The notes under the pieces were generated by a model, which did no database searches, was not told the origin of the DNA, and saw only the letters and a list, made by a program, of their open reading frames with translations. This document shows, piece by piece, positions 35,916 to 48,329 of a stretch of 64,000 bases of DNA. The stretch's first letter is position 1. Each line of letters opens with the position of its first letter. The position numbers and the translations under genes were made by a program. Origin of the DNA: Amaurobius ferox (lineage: Eukaryota > Arthropoda > Arachnida > Araneae > Amaurobiidae); the NCBI GenBank assembly GCA_951213105.1, contig OX578137.1, positions 76,049,104-76,113,103 on the forward strand, read 5' to 3'.

Positions 35916-38193
35916 AAATCCAAATTCTATAATTCGGAAACTTCCGGAATCGGTAAAGTCCGGACTGGTCTTTATTTTCCAAGTTGTACTGTATATGTAA
36001 ACAAAATTGTATAAAACATTTCAAATTATTTTGAATGGCTTTTTTACACTGTCATATATTTACGGTATCAATTAGATCTAAAGTTATTTTTTTAAAATTA
36101 ACATTAAAAATAGCGGTATGCAGTACCTAGAATTTTGGTATAGACAGCAGGCAAAACTCGTGGAATTTCACACCGTATTAACGGAAGTTTACTGAATTTT
36201 TTTAATATTTTATTAAAGTTTTGAGCGTAATATTTATTTTCTTTAACTTGATTGACTTATAAAATTTCCATTTTAATTTAATAGGGGATTTCTCTTATTA
36301 TTATTTTTTTATTGCGCTATATTTATTTTTAATTTTATGATTTTATTTTTTTTTAGCGCAATATAAAAGACCAGTATCCTTTTTGAAAAATATCGCATAT
36401 TTTAAATGTTTTGCGTTTCTTTAGATTTTCCTAAAATTATTTATTTTTTCTAAATATTTTTTTTTCCCTATAATTTTTTATTTCATTTTGTTGGATCTTT
36501 TTTAAAAATTTTACTGCAATAAAATATTTTTAGATCTTAAGTTATTTATTTTAATTGTTTAAAATATGTTTTGAAATTCTTTATTGCAATTTTTTTTAAT
36601 TTAGATTTTTTTCTAATTATTTAATGTAATAAAATTTATTTAGATCTGTAAAATTATTTTTTCAATTTTTTTTTATATTTTTTCAAAAATTATTTATTGC
36701 AATATTAAAATATTTTATAGATCTTTACTAAAATTATTTATTGCAATTTTTTTTATATTAAAGAATATGTATTGAAAATAGATTTTTTTAAATAAAAAAT
36801 AAGCATTTTTTTATTAATTCAATTTATATGCTATTTTAGTTTATTAAAAGTTAATTGAAAATTCAAAATGTTTATACTTAAATTCTGTTAATTAGATTTT
36901 TAAAACTTCATTATCTTGAATTTACTTGTTATATATACGACAAACTGTTAAAATAAAAAATAAAAAAATGCCTTGCACTGAACTGCTACAATGTCGAAAA
37001 ATCTCTTGCTACAAACTGCTACAATTTCGAGTAATTACCTGCTACAAACTGCTACATTTTCGAAATATTGCCTGCTACAATTCCAGAAATTTGCTGCTCC
37101 AAAAATTGCTCCGAAAGAGTTTTTTGTAATCACATCACTGAATGTCTAAAAGAAAATGAATGCTGAATGTTATATATAAAAATGTTATTTGAGGAATGAA
37201 TTATTAACTTCCAGTTGTGAAAATTTCGCAACAAGTTCAGTTAGTTAAGTTTAATTTCTGTGTAGTATTAAGTCTTTTATTTGAAAATTTCAAAACCTAT
37301 TTAGAAAAATGTTAGGAAATTTTATATTGCTATTTAGGTGGCAATACTAAATATATACACCTGACCCCCCCAAATTACACAATAGATTTATTCTGCAAAA
37401 GTACCATGTAAATGAAAATTATTAAATTGATATTAAAATAATTCTAATTACAATATTAAAAATTAATAAATATATTGTAATTCTTCAATGGTGTTAAACA
37501 AAAATTATATCATGTTAAAATGAAAATCCAAAAATATGCATGTTGAGGGTTAAGGGCAATATTATGCTTGGGAATTTGTGAAATAATGGTATGCCTATTA
37601 TTATTTTTGTCATGTCAGTTTGTAGTCTCTATGTTACTTCTAATGTTGTTCTATGGAAAATGTTTTGAAGTTACAACTCTAATGAGTCAATTACTCTTGT
37701 ATGGAAATATGAATTTTTCATTCATCTCATTCATTGTCTTTCATATTGAATTCACTTTCAGACTGAGCTTTTTTCCATTACTTTGATTGGTCAGGGGATT
37801 TGAATGAAATGCTCTCTACTGCCTTAGTAAAAGTTCTCTCCCTTCCACAGCTAATGTTAAATGTGGAATTTTTATGAAATTTGGGTGGTCTCTTTCTGAT
37901 GGTGCATTGTGTAATAATTAGTATGTTGTACTTTTTGTAATTATCGTTGGTGAAATTGATAATAAAAATTTTGTATTTTACAATTAAGTATAGTGTCTAT
38001 TTTCTGAAATCTAACCTTTTTTTTGTTATAACCTTCTAACTTCATATAGAGTATTAATATATTTGTTGCATTTCAAATCTTTAAGTCCCTAACTAAACAG
38101 GCTCTTTTAATCATAGCGACATGAAATTTGGTATGCCATTGTCTTTTGTGGTACATTTAAATTTTTTAGAATTTCAACTTTATTGGGCTAGCC
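35916..38193. other. Intergenic, AT-rich
   Basis: 36200-36900 is almost pure A/T with repeated ttattgcaat motifs. 36970-37100 contains a short tandem array. No genes are supported. Confidence 0.6.
36970..37100 (+). repeat. Short tandem array with cytgctacaa motifs
   Basis: Units of 30-40 bp containing ctgctacaatttcgar and cctgctacaaactgctacat repeat about four times. Confidence 0.75.
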
Positions 38194-40978
38194 CAGGGGT
38201 CGGCAACCTATTGAAACGGAAGAGCCAAAAGTTACAATTTACAAAATTTCTCAGTTTTTAAAGAGCCATTAAAAATGTTCGTTTCAATATTATAGTATTT
38301 GCTTATATATATTTGATTTTTGATTTAAAATAAACGGCTTTAAATACGGAATAATATTTATTCATATAAAAACACAAATATACAAATTACATCAATGGGA
38401 GCATTGGCTTTACATGCCTTTTGAAAGTTTGATTAAATCTGGCTTATAACTTGTTGTTTTAAGTTTCAAGCACGACTCTAGATTTTTATTTGTTAGTTGA
38501 CTTCTAACTTTACTTTTTATTATATTCCTGCAAGGGAATGCTTGCTCGCACGAATATGTCGACCCGAAGATCCTCAGCACTCCATACGCCAACTTCTTCA
38601 CCTCACTGTAGCATTCTGGAAGACTATTCCATGCGCTGAATATGAGGGCCTCAACTCGCGGAATTTTTTTTAGAATTTATTTCCACTTGTGCTGCGCGAC
38701 GTGCATGCATTTCTGGACCTCCAACTCTTCCGACTGGTTCTTGAGTTCTGCGAACTTGCCACTCCACAAGTCTTTGCTTTTCAAATTTAGCAATTGCATT
38801 TGGAGCGATCCAGCATCAATTGCAAATGGCTCAATGTTGATCGCATTTGTATTTGTGTTGAGAGGATTTACTATGAACGCGATAGTACTTTTGTTTGTTT
38901 TGAATTGTTCGAATCTCTCAGCGAATCTATCCTTCATGTCTTTTAAAGCTATGCTGAAGTAATTCGTGTCAATAGTTGCATTGGTCTCATAGCAATATTG
39001 CTTCAGATTTTTAAAATGAAGTAATTTACCGCTCTCCATGTCTTCAACAAAAAGAAGTATTTTTTTTTCGAAACAAACGACTTCTTCAAGCAAGGCGTAG
39101 GCTAGGTTGCCCTTTCCTTGCAGTTTTAGATTTAGTTCATTTAGTTTCATTGTGGTATCTACCATGAAGTTGAATTTTTGCAGCCATTTGTCTTCTTCCA
39201 ATTCGGGATGGTCAATGCTTTTTTTCATTGAGGAATGTTTTTATTTCACTCAAGCACAAAGTAAAACGTTGCAACACGTTACCTCAGGAAAGCCATCGCA
39301 CTTTATTGTGCAGAAGTTGGTCAGAAAACTGGCTATCTATTTCTTCAAGGAAATCTTTAAACTGGCGATGGTAGAGTGCTTTTGCCAAGATTCTGGTAAT
39401 AATCTTAATTACCAAGTTCATGACCTCAACTATTTCGGCCGAAAATGTTTGGGCACAAAGCGCTTCTTGATGAATTATAAGTGAAACGTTAGAATTTCGT
39501 GGTTTATTTTTTCTGAAGAATTGATGTTACCCCTCTATGTATTCCTGTCATACTTCTGACTCCATCAGTTGCTATAGAAACGATTTTATTTATATCGATT
39601 CCATTGTCTTCCAGGCATTTTTGCACAGCATTTGCTATATCTTCTCCACGAGTTTGCCCTGAGAGCGGTAGCAATCCTAGCAGTTCTTCTTTTGGACCTT
39701 GGGACGACATATACCTGACGAAAAGGGTAACTTGTGCCGTGTCTTTTATGTCGCAAGACTCATCTATAGCAAGTGATAAGGCAGACACCAGTTGAATGTC
39801 TTCCACTTGTATATGTGTTACATTTGAAGACATTTTAGCAGTTCTATATTGTACTGTTTTAGCTGATAATGGCAAATCTTTGATTTTTTTTCATGATTTC
39901 TGCTTTGTTTTTAAAATCAAGAAACAGTTCTTCAGATGCACGTATAAAACAATCTTTGACGTACTCACCATCTGTGAATGGTTTTCCTCTTTTTGCAATT
40001 TCTAATGATACTGCAAAGCTTGCCAGATTTATATTATTGGAAGATTGCGCCCAGTTACTTAGCATGGAACTTGACGGTTGTTGTTTTTTTTTTGAGCTCT
40101 TCAACAGCTTTTTTTCGTGCGTCACCGGTTGGATATTTACTAGCAAACTGGGTATGTTTTGTAGTGAAGTGTCTCTCCAAATTTGACTTCTTATTGTGTG
40201 CGAGTTTTTCGTGGCAAATAAGACAAGTCGGAAGGCCATCTGTGTTGCATATGAATGCAAACGACTCCGTCCAATCCTGATTGAATTCTCGGTTTTCTTC
40301 TTCAGTTCTAATGTTTTTTTTACTAGATGCCATGCTGGCGGCGGAGCTGAAAAAATGATTTTTTTCAATTTTACTTAGCTATCTAAGACGGCAAACAATT
40401 TATTTACCATTATTACTTCGTTAACACGATCCTCAGATATGTAATCCAATTCTGTTACTGATTTTATTATATTATACGCTTACATACCTTTGAGAAGATA
40501 TTTCGCTTCTAAATCGTATTCTTCTTGAAACAACAAGCGAATAGACACGCAAAAACCGCAAGCGATTAAACTAACACACATGCAACCTAACATGTATTTT
40601 CGCCATGCAACGTAACGTCGACCGCGCTATCCGAGATGACTGACTGTCAACACGTCTAGAGTCTAGACGGTGGCTGTTTGGGTGAGACGGAAATGGAATG
40701 CAATTGGCTGAAAGATAAACATGGTCACGGAGTCTCATCTCTAAGAACAAAACAATAGTTCAAATTTATCTCATTACGGTCATGTTAAGCGTAGCGATTT
40801 GTAATTAACGATTATGAAAATATAAGCTATTGAGAAATTAGGTACTTAAAAATATATTTTCTTATTTTTTAAGGGTTTTGATAATAAATTATTAATTTTT
40901 TCGTATGGAACTGGAGAGCCGCAACTTTGCATCAAAAGAGCCACATGCGGCTCGCGAGCCGCAGGTTGCCGACCCCTG
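38194..40978 (-). mobile_element. hAT DNA transposon, nearly complete
   Basis: The terminal inverted repeats are CAGGGGTCGGCAACCT at 38194 and its complement ending CCCCTG at 40978. They are flanked by a perfect 8-bp target duplication, ggctagcc (38186-38193 and 40979-40986), the size expected for hAT. Subterminal blocks (agagccaaaag left, ggctcgcgagccgcagg right) are shared in inverted form. At 2.8 kb it has the usual autonomous size. Transposase runs on the minus strand. Confidence 0.95.
38410..40333 (-). pseudogene. hAT transposase with N-terminal zinc finger, broken by frameshifts
   Basis: Starting at ATG 40331-40333, it encodes a zinc-finger region (CLICHEKLAHNKKSNLERH, with Cys-X2-Cys and downstream His residues), then a SIDESCD-type block as [10 protein letters not shown] (about 39760), [11 protein letters not shown] (about 39545), IIHQEALCAQ, RWLS, a 183-codon open stretch (38677-39228), and the C-terminal dimerisation region VLRIFGSTYSCEQAFP near 38560. 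The layout resembles SCAND3/GTF2IRD2-like hAT proteins. Frame changes fall in A runs near 40085, 39885, 39507 and 39223, and two in-frame stops lie near 39282 and 38678. All domains are present, so inactivation looks recent. It would act in the nucleus to cut and reinsert this element. Confidence 0.88.
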
Positions 40979-41076
40979 GGCTAGCCCATTCTGGGCCCAA
41001 AATATAATTTTAGCCTTTTAGTTGGGTGATAGATCATTTACAACAATGGTGATATGAATAGCTTTTATTGTAAGAT

Positions 41077-41215
41077 AGTTAAAAAGGAGTTCAATATTCA
41101 GCTTCCTTTCTCTATATATATATCTAGAGAGAGAGAGAAGGGAAGCTGAATATTAAACTTATATATATATATAGAGAGAGAGATAGGGAGCTGAATATTG
41201 AATTCCTTTTTAACA
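41077..41215. repeat. Nested palindromes with TA/GA microsatellite
   Basis: The motif gagttcaatattcagctt recurs as complements at about 41140 and 41190, interleaved with tatata and gagaga runs. It directly abuts the Helentron-like element at 41212. Confidence 0.7.
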
Positions 41216-42007
41216 TTTTACAACATAGTTGAAAGTGTTTATGACTTTGTTCATTCTCTCTGTCTGTCTGTCTGTTAGCACGATAACTGCTGTAAAAATG
41301 ACTTTATCGAAATGAAATTTTAGTATGTTTTTCAGATGGTCTGTGGGACCTATGGGAATATAATGAATAATATCACCCAATTGGTTTTTTATTGAACCCG
41401 GGTTGAAAAAATGAAATACATTGAACCTTATGGGACCTAATGTTTCAAACATTTTTTAAGCGAATTTAAAATTCACAAATTGCTTAAAAAATTTTAGGAA
41501 ATATTCGAATTATCTCATAAAATATATAAAAAAAATTTCAGTGAAATATGGTAGATATTTTTTTAAATAAAAATTATTTAATATAGGGAGAAAAACAAAT
41601 TCAATTAAATTCTGCCTCTCGTTATATCCTCCAGAAAGAAAAAAGAGATATAATAAATATCTTTCCAAGAGTTTAATTATTTTATATATGAGAAAGGTTT
41701 CACATTTTAAAATAAATATGGTAGATAACAATTTTTTAAATTTTTAAATAAAATAAATTATTATAGTATTATGATGAATGAAATGCTGCTTTTATATAGA
41801 GGCTATTTATATTTCGATGCCATCATTTGAATGAAGTTAATTTTCTTCGATGAAGTTTTCAAATATAATAAATTAATGTAGTATTGTGATAATTTAAAAA
41901 ATATTACCGAGGGATGTATCACATTTTAGAGACGTCTGTATAAAATTGCATTGAAGTTGGAAAGTGTTTCATAATCAATGCTTTATGCATGATTGATCTT
42001 TCTTGTT
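41212..42007 (+). mobile_element. Helentron-like (HINE-type) element, internally shortened copy
   Basis: The 5' start (aacattttacaacatagttg), ctgtctgtctg microsatellite and 3' hairpin with tttcttgtt terminus match 7395-8740. The centre has fewer tandem units (anchors 41743 and 41868) and a different segment at 41570-41700 shared with the copy at 59914-60377. This defines a subfamily. Confidence 0.7.
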
Positions 42008-42379
42008 AATATATAGTATATGCAGAGAGAGAGAGATAATTGGGAACTCTACAACAAAGCAAGATAAATGAAAAAAAAAAACAATTACAAAGATGTAAAG
42101 AATTCTCTACAAGTAGGTATCTATTGACTAAATCTATTATAGACTGTATTTATTAGACACAATATGGTTATTGGCAAATTGCTGTCTTATTCAGGAGTGA
42201 TACAAGCATCACTTACATGAACAAAAATCTGGTGTAAAGCCTACTTAAAATATTCACTGCCAAAAACAATGCGCATTTGAATTTCAAAACAAATATTACC
42301 GCTTCAACAAGCATTGCAAGTGTCTCTGTGTTAAAGTCCCTAATGTTACAACTTTTTGACAGGTATTTATTGTCTTCTA

Positions 42380-42630
42380 TTTGTTCCTGATGTCAATTAT
42401 TCCTACTAATTATATCTTGCTCTACAACTTTGTAATTTTTTTTTTTCATTTATCTCGCTTTGTTACAGAGTTCGTAACTTTTAAATTTCTCCACTAGGGG
42501 CAATGCAATGTCTTTTATTTGATTTGGCGTGATCACTTTACTATAGACCTTAATACACTCATGGACCTTTCCTTACAAAGTAATTGTTGGCTTAAAGACT
42601 TTTTTCCTAGGAACCCTGTATATAAAAATG
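42380..42630 (+). repeat. Foldback-related repeat F, copy 1
   Basis: It shares ttcctactaattatat, tcgctttgtt, cactagggg, gtgatcactttactatag and catggacctttccttacaaag with 45290-45620, ending cctaggaaccctgtatata, which recurs at 47440. A short inverted fragment of the same sequence lies at 42045-42095. Confidence 0.6.
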
Positions 42631-42639
42631 AAGTTTGTT

Positions 42640-44624
42640 CTTGGTGGCAACTTTATGGGAGAATTTTTTTTGATGAGATGCATGTGTTACTATATTCCGA
42701 TTTGTGTAAGGAATGTTTTTTTTTTTAATCATCTTCCCTTCTCCCCCCCCCCCTTTTTCTTTTTTTTTTCCTTTTTTAAATCTTCTCCCCAATTTTCATC
42801 TTTGGGGTGCTGTTTGGGCAAATTGGATTCTCCATATTTTTCCTATGACACTGTAAAAATGACTGGCTATTGTTGCGTATCGCAAATCTTAAATATCTTG
42901 TGAATTAAATAATTAATTGTTCATGCTACAGAGAATTTAAATTAATAGATTGGAGTTCAAAAGTTTTTTCAGGCATGAGGTAGCAACTACATTTGTTGAT
43001 GTAATGAAGACCATGCAATATTATCCTTAAGTTTGGATTCAGACTTGGACCTAATTCTGCAGTTATCATTAAGGCTTTATTAGTTATTGGTTTCTAATGC
43101 TTCAGGTAATTCGCTGAATGTTTTTTTGAACAATAGGAAAAAATCTCTGACATTTCCGAATAGCATATGGAATCTGCCTGTATACAAGGGTTTTGTACTA
43201 AAATAATGAAAGAGAAGTTTAAAAAGCACTATCGTGACTGAAAATCATGGTGATGTTTCTTTTTCAAAAGTAGAACAGTAAAATATCTTCTCATAGTCTT
43301 CAAATTAAAATTTTGAATGTGTCACTTCCCAGTGAACCTATTCAAAATTTTGATATTCAGATTATCTTCTGATTATTATTCAGAATTAAGCTTTAAATTC
43401 AAGTTTCAAACCGTCATCTTACATGATACATTAATACTGATGAATGTGTTATATGTTTGTTTACCTCACACACATTGCAATGAAATGAGTTGTTAGACAG
43501 GAATAGGCCATTCTCAGTTCAGCCAGTGTAATATTTTATCAACAGTATTAACAAATTATTCCTTTTTTACCCTTGCTGTTCTATGGTGTTGGATCTCTAT
43601 GCTTAATTTAAGATAATTGGAACCAGTCAAGCCAATTTATCTCTGCAGTCCTTTAGTACAAACCAGTAAAGCACTTCTTTTGTCTGTAGTTCTTGAGAAA
43701 ATCAACAGGCCAGTTTCCATATGCTTCATTGGCAAAATCTCAGGAAAACAAAACTCCTTGAAAATTACATTTTTTCATCAAATATTGAAAAAAAAATTCA
43801 GTGAAAACCTGGAAAAAGCATTTTTCTTACCTTGAAAGATTCAAACAGTTTTTATAAGGAATATTTTTCCTGAAGTACATGATACCAATGCTTTAATTAT
43901 TAAAATTTTATTTCAAGACTTGAAAAATTTGTTAATTTTTCCTGTTCACTAAATAAAATGATGTACCACAAAATGGTGTAATCCAGATTCTGGAAAGCTC
44001 ATACTTTTATTTCCACATTTGAGGATCAACTAACTCTGCATGCACACCTTTGGAACTTAAACAATTTGTAGAGATCACCAGAATTATTTTCCCCAATTGA
44101 ATGCCTCAAACCTCCAAAATAAAATGTTCATAACATTAGAAAATTCTCAAGTTTCTTTTAGAAATACTGTGATAGCATTTTTAAATTAGAAGATATTAAA
44201 ATGAATTAAACATTTAGAGTTTGAGGCTGTGCTCAACTATCTCATATATTCAAATTCTATATATTGTTTGATCCAATTGCATCATAATTCATATCAGAAT
44301 GAAACAGTAATATGTATCTTTTCTGACTTTTCCTTCACAAGTCATTCTTAAGAGAAAAAAATAATCTTGAAATTTTTACAAAAATTTTTTTAAAAGTTTA
44401 TATTTCAAGTTGGCAACAGCTTGGTGACACTGATGAATCGGATACATTTGGCTAATGTATGTTAATGCATACTATTTTAATACTATGTCTTATACATTTA
44501 AATTCTATATATGGTTTGATCCACATGTATCATAATTCGTATCAGAATAAAATAAGAAAATTAACAGGAGTGTGGCTCCACTCGACTTTCTCATACTAGA
44601 ATCCATTTTTAAGTAGCTTGTGAT
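42640..44624. other. Intergenic, nothing recognised
   Basis: AT-rich, with C/T runs at 42740-42775. Short open frames have no family resemblance. Confidence 0.6.
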
Positions 44625-45120
44625 TTTTTTTTTTTTTTCAAATTTTACCAGAAAATTTTTGAAAAATTGGTATCATTGGTCCAAAAAATTACAATTACAG
44701 CATGTTACACTTCACTTTAAAAGGTTTCAGAAAATCTTTTTGATTGATACGAAATTTGACAATGCACCCATCCGGGCGGTAACTTATTCCCTTCCCCCCG
44801 AGGGTGGCTAATGACATCACGAACACAAAAATTGCATCGTGGCATTTTTTCACAACGATTGAAACTATTAAGTACCATGATTATTGAGCCATAAATAACC
44901 CCTTTTATGCATAATTATGTATTTATATTACATTTTGTCCTATGCTGCCATGTTAAGAAAATATAAGATTTTGAAGTTTTCTCTCGAATTTCATTAACAA
45001 AGCCGGATAAAAAGTTTTGTTAAAATCCATTCATATTTGTGGCAGCTGCCATGTACACAAGAACAATAGTCAAAATTTGTTCAGGAGGCCCTAAAGCATA
45101 CATTGGTCATAAAATTGAAA
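44625..45120 (-). repeat. Dispersed repeat E, copy 2 (inverted relative to copy 1)
   Basis: Reverse-complement match to 35390-35915, including aaccccttttatgcataatt and the caaagccggataaaaag block (ggctttgttaacg in copy 1). Confidence 0.7.
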
Positions 45121-45289
45121 ACTTTCGTGAAAACAATACTTTATACTGCTTGTATATTGTTTGTAAAGTATGAGAAAATAAAAATGCTGGGGAGTTTCAA
45201 ACGTCACAACTGCTGTTTAGTCAGTTGTAGCCTCAAAGTAGTTTGAAAAAAAAAATGGTTTCTATATATTTGAGCCACATGACGTATAC

Positions 45290-45622
45290 AGTGTTCCTAG
45301 GAAAGTCCTTAGTTGCCCCCCAATAACTTTGTAAGGAAAGGTCCATGAGTATTCAAGTTAGGTCTATAGTAAAGTGACCAAGCCTGATCGAATAAAAGTG
45401 ATTGCAGTGCTATATTGTGTCAAATAAATGCCTTTCTTCTGTCTAAATGATTTTGTATCGATTCCTACTAATTATACAATCAATTCCTTACAATTTTGCA
45501 ATTAACATTTTCATCTTACTTCGCTTTGTTGCCAACTTCGTGTTCCTAACTTCTTTCATTTTCTACTAGGGGGTGCTGTAATCCCTTTTACTCGATCGGG
45601 CAAGGTGACTTTACTATAGATA
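45290..45622. mobile_element. Foldback-related repeat F, copy 2
   Basis: The region 45364-45620 has inverted ends: ctatagtaaagtgaccaagc on the left and the complement of gcaaggtgactttactatag on the right, roughly 45 bp imperfect arms. Flanking sequence to 45290 also matches copy 1, but in the opposite orientation. No coding. Confidence 0.6.
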
Positions 45623-45797
45623 AATGTAACATGTATTCTGATGAATCTATATTTTTATAACTAGAACGAATTACCCGGCCTTGTGCGAGTCGTAAATAAA
45701 CTTAAATAATTCATTTATATAGCTAACACTACTCAATTTTCTTTAAATCCTAAACCTTCGCCAAATTCCTACGCACTCTATCCACAAAGCAAATAAA

Positions 45798-47118
45798 AAC
45801 AAGAAAGATCAATCATGCATAAAGCATTGATTATGAAACACTTTCCAACTTCAATTCAATTTTATTTAAACATCTCTAAAATGCGATACCTTCCTCGGTA
45901 ATATTTTAAAAATTATCACAATACTACATTTATTTATTATATTTGAAAGTTTAAAGCTTCATCGAAAGAAATGAACTTCATTCAAATGACGGCATTGAAA
46001 TATAAATTGCCTGGTTTAAACATCTCTAAAATGCGATACATTCAGCGGTAATATTTTTAAATTATCACAATACTACAATAATTTATTATATTTGAAAACT
46101 TCATCGAAAACAAATGAAATTTATTCAAATGACGTCATCAAAATATAACACACCTGGCTCTCTCTATAAAATCAGCATTTCATTCATAAGCTTTTTTCCA
46201 TTCACCGCAATACTATAATAATTTATTTTATTTAAAAACTTAAGACCATGGAGGTGCAAGTAATTAAACTCTATGCTTAAAACTTCATTGAAAAAATCGT
46301 CGAATCTCTGTTGTTGTTGTTGAGACCCAGACCGTCCGACCTACCAGAAAGGATCGTCGAATCTCTGTGTAAAATCAATGAATATTTCATTCATATTAGC
46401 TATATTGCAGACTCCATAAGCTAAATAATTTTGCATTAAAGAAATGCAGCAATTCTTATACAACTCATTCTACATATTTTGGTATTTACATTCTCTATAA
46501 GTGAAAATTAGGCTTCGTTGTAGAAATAATCAAAGGTGGATGATCATTTAAACTTAAATATATTGTAATTACGTTGTTTCAATATGTAGATGCACAGAAT
46601 TTAAGCAAAAATAAAGCAATTTTAGCACGGATACAACACTCAATATGAATTAAAAAGAACTTTAAAAATCGCGATTTTGACACAAGATGGATGGCATATT
46701 TTATTTTGAAGTGGATCACGTGATCTCTTTATATAATGGTCATGTGATCTCTTCATATAAAAGGAGTAATAAGTATTTTTATTTTTATTTAAAAAACTAC
46801 TGAATATATTTTGCTGAAATTTCTTTTATATATTTTATGGGATAATTTGAATATTTCCTAAAACTTTCGAAGCTATTTGTGAATTTTAAATCCGCTTAAA
46901 AAATGTTTGATAAATTAGGTCCCATAGGGTTCAATGTATTTCATTTTTTCAACCCGGATTCAATCCAAAACTAATTGGATGATATTATTCATTTATATTC
47001 CCATAAGTCCCACAATTTCATTTTGATAAAGTCATTTTTACGGCAGTTATCGTGCTAACGGACAGACAGACAGAATGAACAAAGTCATAAACACTTTTCA
47101 ACTTTGTTGTAAAGTGTT
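45798..47118 (-). mobile_element. Helentron-like (HINE-type) element, full-length reverse copy
   Basis: The 3' terminus reads aacaagaaagatcaatcatg at 45798 and the 5' start is the complement of aacactttacaac at 47118. Internal 150-bp units are visible (complement of ttcaaatataataaatta at about 45940, 46090 and 46230). It is interrupted at 46311-46352 by a truncated SINE. Confidence 0.75.
46311..46352 (-). mobile_element. Tail-only SINE insertion (42 bp)
   Basis: The 42 bp consist of the SINE 3' end only (complement of cctttctggtaggtcggacg and onwards with a (CAA)n tail). It is flanked by a perfect 15-bp duplication atcgtcgaatctctg (46296-46310 and 46353-46367). The other Helentron-like copies lack it. 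An extreme 5' truncation. Confidence 0.92.
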
Positions 47119-48329
47119 AAAAAATTATAAATAAAATATTCAAAACCTTTAACATGACAATGGATTGTGACGATAGCTATTGGGTCGTATGGGTAGCTGC
47201 TAGATTATGACGGTAGTTGTTAAATTTTCGATAGCTGGAGATTAGCTGATTTTAAACTTTAAAAATTCATTAAAGAAATCTAATTAAAATTTTTGTAAAA
47301 GACCTTCCAGGCTCATTAGTTCAGGCATAGATGCTACTGTGTGAACAACTTTAGACCTGTAAGCGCGATAGATGTCGCTCAACCTCACAGACAAATAGGC
47401 CGATTCTTTTTATTATTATAGAAATTATTAAGGTGCTTAAGGCCTTTCCTAGGAACCCTGCATATAATAGATGAAAATTCTAAATGTTCTTCCATGGGGC
47501 CGTACTTGTATCTTTTTCAAAATCATGTCATTCAGAAAAAGCAAAGTACTAGTTATCCAAATGAGTGTGAGCCAGGTGTGCTGCAATCATTGCCATTTGG
47601 GATCAGAAATTTGCTATATTCTACCTTCCTGTAAAGGGTTACAGACCCTGTTAATGAACTGCAAATAACTAATAAGCAAATTAAGTCTAAGCTTAAAGTA
47701 GTATAGCAAAATCAGCAAATTTCATGTGTGTAAAGTAAAATGTTAAACATATCAATTAATGCAGTAATATAATTTTGATGGAAAAGTAAAATGCATAAAT
47801 TAAAATAGATATTAAGCAAGTAATCTCTAAATTTATTGAACACAGGATTGTAGGAATCTGGTATTTCTAGGGTAGGATTGTAGAATTCCTAATAACCCTG
47901 TAGAAGTTTAGTGAAAACAAGTTGGTAGTCGCGATGTTTGATGAAGTAAATAAGTGGCATAGAATGGAGGATAATCACGAAGAAATAAATAGTTTGGTTG
48001 ATTAAGACCGAGTGCAATCTTCATTCATGAATTAGGTGTAAGGTTCCAAACGTCATCATTGCTGCTTAGATACAAGGCTTATCTCTGGATGGCTGAATGC
48101 ATGTTTGGTTTTATGCTGGTAAAAACAGCCACGAAAAAGGTTTCAAGTTGCTAATACATAGAATAGATACAGCCTCAATATTTTTCCAATGTGGACTGAG
48201 GGGCTGAGCCCTCTCAAAATTCTAAGGGCCACCCTTTTTTTTTTCATTGTGCAATGCATAACTTTTGTCCTGGAAGAATCTTTCCGAAGAAAACAGCTGA
48301 AACTGCAGGGACACAGATATCCTGAGGGT
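47119..48329. other. Intergenic, nothing recognised
   Basis: A cctaggaaccctgcatata motif at 47447 matches the end of repeat F. A few short open frames are not supported as genes. Confidence 0.6.

Noticed and set aside
36970..37100. Short regular repeats as a CRISPR array
   Set aside because: Units are adjacent with no unique spacers, and the DNA is eukaryotic.
39107..40378. Plus-strand open frames across the hAT element
   Set aside because: Antisense shadows of the transposase. The minus strand shows the zinc finger, catalytic blocks and C-terminal domain.
43617..43835. 72-codon open frame as a gene in the 42.6-44.6 kb gap
   Set aside because: No recognised motif, no splice context, and composition like the surrounding AT-rich sequence.
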